Of a DNA stretch of 34,608 bases, positions 31,687-34,608 are shown in pieces. Numbering within the stretch: the first letter of the stretch is position 1; every line of letters starts with the position of its first letter. Position numbers and translations under genes: made by a program. The DNA is taken from positions 1 to 34,608 of the forward strand of contig DEYM01000048.1 in the NCBI GenBank assembly GCA_002364555.1. Reading direction: 5' to 3'. The notes below the pieces were generated by a model. That model did not search any database. It worked only from the letters and a program-made list of their open reading frames with translations, and was not told the origin of the DNA. Source of the DNA: Phycisphaerales bacterium UBA3158 (GTDB lineage: Bacteria; Planctomycetota; Phycisphaerae; Phycisphaerales; SM1A02).

Positions 31687-33771
31687 ATGTTCATGACAGA
31701 GGCCCTGATAGCGATCATGTTGACCACACCACCAGATGCCATAGCCAAGCCAGTCGAGACCAATCCACACGGAGTTCGCATGGTCGATCCCTATGGATGG
31801 ATACGAGGCAAGGAAAAGCCCGAGGTCATCGACTATCTCAATGCGGAAAACGCCTATACGAAGCAGATGACCGCCCATCTGGAGCCTCTTCAGAAGACGC
31901 TGTACGACGAGATGCTCGGTCGCATCAAGGAGGATGACGCCTCCGTACCCTGGATCGCCAACGATGGCTGGCTGTACTACAGCCGTACGGAGGAAGGCAA
32001 GTCCTACGACATCATCTGCCGAAAGCTGGGGACCGACGGCGAGGAACAGATCATTCTCGACATCAATGCCGAGGCCGAGGGTCTCGAGTTCTACGACGTG
32101 ACCAACTGGGAGACGAGCCCCGATGGAACACGTCTGGCCTGGCTGGCCGATTCGACGGGGTACGAGGAGAACGATCTGATCATCAAGGATCTGGCCACCG
32201 GAGAGATCCTGGATCGATCGGTCACCAAGGCGGATCCGTTTTCACTCGGCTGGGCGAACGACAACGAGACCATCTTCTATGCGAGACATGACGAGGCGAA
32301 ACGACCGGATCGCATCTTCCGTCATCGTGTCGGAACAGATCCGAACGAGGATGTCATGGTGTATCACGATCCGGATGGCCGGTTCTATGTGAGTGCCGGA
32401 CGTTCAAGAAGCGGGGAGTCCCTCTTCATCCAGAGCGGATCGCAATTGACCAGCGAATGGCATGAGATCGACACATCGAATCCCGAACGACCTCCCCGAG
32501 TCATTGCGCCAAGGCGCCAGGGCATCGAGTACGAGGTTGAACGGCACGGCGATCGATATTTCATCCTCACCAACGAAGACGCGACGAATTTCCGTCTGAT
32601 GACGGCGCAGGTCGCCGATCCATCCCCCGAGAACTGGACGGAATTCAAGGCCCATGATGAAGACGTCTACCTGACGGGCGTGGACGCCTTCAAGGATCAT
32701 CTGGTGCTTTCGCAACGGCGCAACGGCTACTCGACCCTGGAGATCGTCTCCCTTGACGACGAGGGCGGCTCCCATCTACTGGAAGTCCCTGAAGAGGTGT
32801 CCACGGTCGGCGTCGGGACCAATGAACGTTTCGATACCTCGATGCTTCGATTCGGATACCAGTCTCCGGTGACTCCTTCCTCGGTATACGACTACGACAT
32901 GTCGGATCGGACCCGGACATTGCGCAAACAGCGGGAGGTCCTTGGAAACTACGATCGAAACGACTACGTCGCCTCTCGTTTCGAGGCGAAGGCCGATGAC
33001 GGCGAGATCATCCCGGTGACACTGGTGCATCGAAAGGGCCTCGAGCCCGACGGCACGCATCCTCTCTGGGTCTACGGCTACGGTTCCTATGGTTCGTCCA
33101 TGAACCCATGGTTCTCCTCGAATCGCCTTTCGCTGCTCGATCGTGGGGTCGTCTTCGCGATCGCGCATATCCGTGGTGGTGGGGAGATGGGACGACGGTG
33201 GTACGACGAGGGCAAGATGGCCCTGAAGGAGAACACCTTCACCGACTTCATCGATGTCGTGGAAGCCCTCCGCGACGAGGGCTGGGGTGATCCGGAACGT
33301 ATTGCCATAGAGGGCGGGTCAGCCGGTGGTCTTCTGATGGGTGCCGTACTGAACATGCGGCCCGATCTGTTCACCGTGGCGCATGCCGATGTTCCATTCG
33401 TGGATGTCATCAACACGATGTCGGATCCCACGATCCCACTCACTGTCGGTGAATACGAGGAATGGGGCAATCCCAACGATCCGGAGGCGTTCCATCGAAT
33501 GCTCGCGTATTCCCCATACGACAATGTCCGTGAGATGGACTATCCGGCCATCCTTGTCACAGCTGGGCTCAACGACTCGAGAGTCCATTACTGGGAGCCG
33601 GCCAAGTGGACGGCCAAGCTTCGTGATCTCAAGACGGATGACAACATGCTCATCATGAAGACCAACATGGGCGCCGGTCATGGCGGATCGAGTGGACGAT
33701 ACGGGCGTCTGGAGGAGATCGCGTTCGAGTACGCGGTCATGCTCGATCAACTGGGACTTGCCGGAAGGTGA
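31687..33771 (+). CDS. ptrB: Oligopeptidase B (prolyl oligopeptidase family S9A)
   Basis: 694 residues from ATG 31687, seven bases after GAGGAG; E. coli PtrB has 686. The N-terminal beta-propeller (about 25-430) opens with HGVRMVDPYGWIRG. The C-terminal hydrolase domain has YGYGSYGSSMNPWFSS, IAHIRGGGEMGRRWYDEGK, the nucleophile S545 in IEGGSAGGLL, D630 in GLNDSRVHYWEPAKW and H665 in GAGHGGSSGRYG. It cleaves peptides up to about 30 residues after basic residues. The N-terminus (MTEALIAIMLTTPPDAIA) is mildly hydrophobic and may be a short export signal, as in some periplasmic relatives, but this is weak. Confidence 0.95.
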   Translation: MFMTEALIAIMLTTPPDAIAKPVETNPHGVRMVDPYGWIRGKEKPEVIDYLNAENAYTKQMTAHLEPLQKTLYDEMLGRIKEDDASVPWIANDGWLYYSRTEEGKSYDIICRKLGTDGEEQIILDINAEAEGLEFYDVTNWETSPDGTRLAWLADSTGYEENDLIIKDLATGEILDRSVTKADPFSLGWANDNETIFYARHDEAKRPDRIFRHRVGTDPNEDVMVYHDPDGRFYVSAGRSRSGESLFIQSGSQLTSEWHEIDTSNPERPPRVIAPRRQGIEYEVERHGDRYFILTNEDATNFRLMTAQVADPSPENWTEFKAHDEDVYLTGVDAFKDHLVLSQRRNGYSTLEIVSLDDEGGSHLLEVPEEVSTVGVGTNERFDTSMLRFGYQSPVTPSSVYDYDMSDRTRTLRKQREVLGNYDRNDYVASRFEAKADDGEIIPVTLVHRKGLEPDGTHPLWVYGYGSYGSSMNPWFSSNRLSLLDRGVVFAIAHIRGGGEMGRRWYDEGKMALKENTFTDFIDVVEALRDEGWGDPERIAIEGGSAGGLLMGAVLNMRPDLFTVAHADVPFVDVINTMSDPTIPLTVGEYEEWGNPNDPEAFHRMLAYSPYDNVREMDYPAILVTAGLNDSRVHYWEPAKWTAKLRDLKTDDNMLIMKTNMGAGHGGSSGRYGRLEEIAFEYAVMLDQLGLAGR

Positions 33772-33786
33772 TCCATCCGCCGAGTT

Positions 33787-34608
33787 CTATTCCGAGGCCG
33801 GGGGCTTGTGGAAACCGAATCTTGTCCGCATCGACTCGAGCAGTATGTAGAACACCGGAACGAGCAGCAGAGTGAGGACCGTTGCAATCGCCATTCCTCC
33901 CAGGACGACAGTGCCCAGTGATTGACGGCTGACGGCACCGGCTCCAGTGGCGAAGACCAGCGGAATGACACCCACGCCGAAGCTGACGGCAGTCATGAGA
34001 ATGGGCCGGAGTCTGAGGACGGCAGCCTTGACGGCTGAATCGAGGATCTCCGCTCCGGCATCGCGTTGTTCCTTCGCGAACTCGACCAGAAGAATGGAGT
34101 TCTTCGCGGCCAGGCCGATCAGCATGACCAGTCCGATCTGTCCGTAGACGTCGAGGGGCATGAATCGAAACAGCAGGAACAGCAACGCGCCCAGAACCGC
34201 CGGGGGCACCGCCAGAAGAATCAGTACCGGAAGCGTCCAGCTTTCATATTGTGCTGCCAGGAAGAGGAACACGGCGATGAGTGCAAGCGTGAACACCAGA
34301 GGCGCCAGATTGCCGGCCTTGAGCTGCTGATAGGTCAGCCCCGTCCATTCGGTGGCCATGCCTTCGGGAAGGACCTTCTCGGAGATCTTCTCCATGGCCT
34401 TGATGGCGATACCGCTGCTGTATCCGGGTCCCGGTGTTCCATTGAGACTGACCGAGTTGTAGATGTTGTAGTGGGGAAGATTGTCCACACCGGAGATGGA
34501 TTCGACCTCGAGAAACGCCGCCAGCGGAATCATGTCTCCATCACGATTCTGGACATGCAGCTCGACGATCTCCTCCGCTTCCATTCGGAAGGGGGCATCG
34601 GCCTGGAG
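33787..34608 (-). CDS. RND efflux permease, HAE1 (AcrB-like) family, C-terminal part only
   Basis: The frame is open through base 34608 (residues LQADAPFRMEAEEIVEL), so the start lies beyond the right edge; 273 C-terminal residues are visible. They cover the last periplasmic subdomain (PHYNIYNSVSLNG, ISEKVLPEGMATEWTG) and six membrane helices. The segment between helices, VMLIGLAAKNSILLVEFAKE, and RLRPILMTAVSFGVGVIPLV are typical of HAE1 transporters. It exports drugs or other toxic compounds across the inner membrane by proton antiport with an adaptor and outer-membrane channel. It ends KPPASE, 15 bases from the convergent ptrB stop. Confidence 0.95.
   Translation of the reverse strand, partial: LQADAPFRMEAEEIVELHVQNRDGDMIPLAAFLEVESISGVDNLPHYNIYNSVSLNGTPGPGYSSGIAIKAMEKISEKVLPEGMATEWTGLTYQQLKAGNLAPLVFTLALIAVFLFLAAQYESWTLPVLILLAVPPAVLGALLFLLFRFMPLDVYGQIGLVMLIGLAAKNSILLVEFAKEQRDAGAEILDSAVKAAVLRLRPILMTAVSFGVGVIPLVFATGAGAVSRQSLGTVVLGGMAIATVLTLLLVPVFYILLESMRTRFGFHKPPASE

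Overview
The window reads as a chromosomal segment of a Gram-negative, flagellated, heterotrophic bacterium, most likely Planctomycetota and probably class Phycisphaerae. The reasons are the mixed gene order with few classical operons, flagellar L-ring and rod genes (so an outer membrane), a type III glutamine synthetase, several exported proteins I cannot place, and a C-x-x-C-G-Y-D-L-K-G-L zinc ribbon of a kind I associate with that phylum. The taxonomy is inference from content, not a marker gene. I see no rRNA, tRNA, CRISPR, insertion sequence, phage or plasmid signal.

Layout. (1) 2-673: end of an unrecognised gene. (2) 670-9028, minus strand: a seven-gene catabolic operon read from right to left: enoyl-CoA hydratase, long-form acyl-CoA dehydrogenase, leucine/valine dehydrogenase, E1-alpha, E1-beta and E2 of a branched-chain 2-oxoacid dehydrogenase, and a YtnP-like metallo-beta-lactamase-fold hydrolase. 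Together they can deaminate Leu/Val/Ile, decarboxylate the oxoacids to acyl-CoAs, and start beta-oxidation. E3 is not here. The leader before this operon (9029-9120) is rich in inverted repeats, one of which covers the ribosome binding site. (3) 9340-11671, minus: a LiuC-like enoyl-CoA hydratase, a membrane zinc-ribbon protein, and trpC. (4) 11646-13731, plus: a CPBP intramembrane protease whose start overlaps trpC, then trpS. (5) 13733-14647, minus: a XerC/D recombinase. (6) 15127-20422, plus: a flagellar rod/ring cluster (small ORF, flgF, flgG, flgA, flgH with a Met-rich insert) and a large exported protein of unknown role. (7) 20425-22846: a tRNA-dihydrouridine synthase and a small lipoprotein-like gene fired from one interlocked divergent promoter, and another exported unknown. 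(8) 22975-26696, minus: folA, thyA, an orphan OppF-type ABC ATPase and a DegP-like protease. (9) 26847-30038, plus: panB and glnN. (10) 30056-34608: gpmA, xth, oligopeptidase B, and the C-terminal third of an RND efflux permease cut by the window edge.

Two general properties stand out. Genes with a good Shine-Dalgarno sequence coexist with genes that have none but carry a TANNNT -10-like hexamer 6-10 nt before the start codon (trpS, glnN, panB, one enoyl-CoA hydratase, the divergent pair at 21.5 kb), which suggests leaderless mRNAs. And convergent genes are packed almost stop-to-stop. I found no obvious defence island or other dedicated novel system; the most unusual items are the Met-rich FlgH, the interlocked leaderless promoter pair, and the structured leader of the branched-chain operon.
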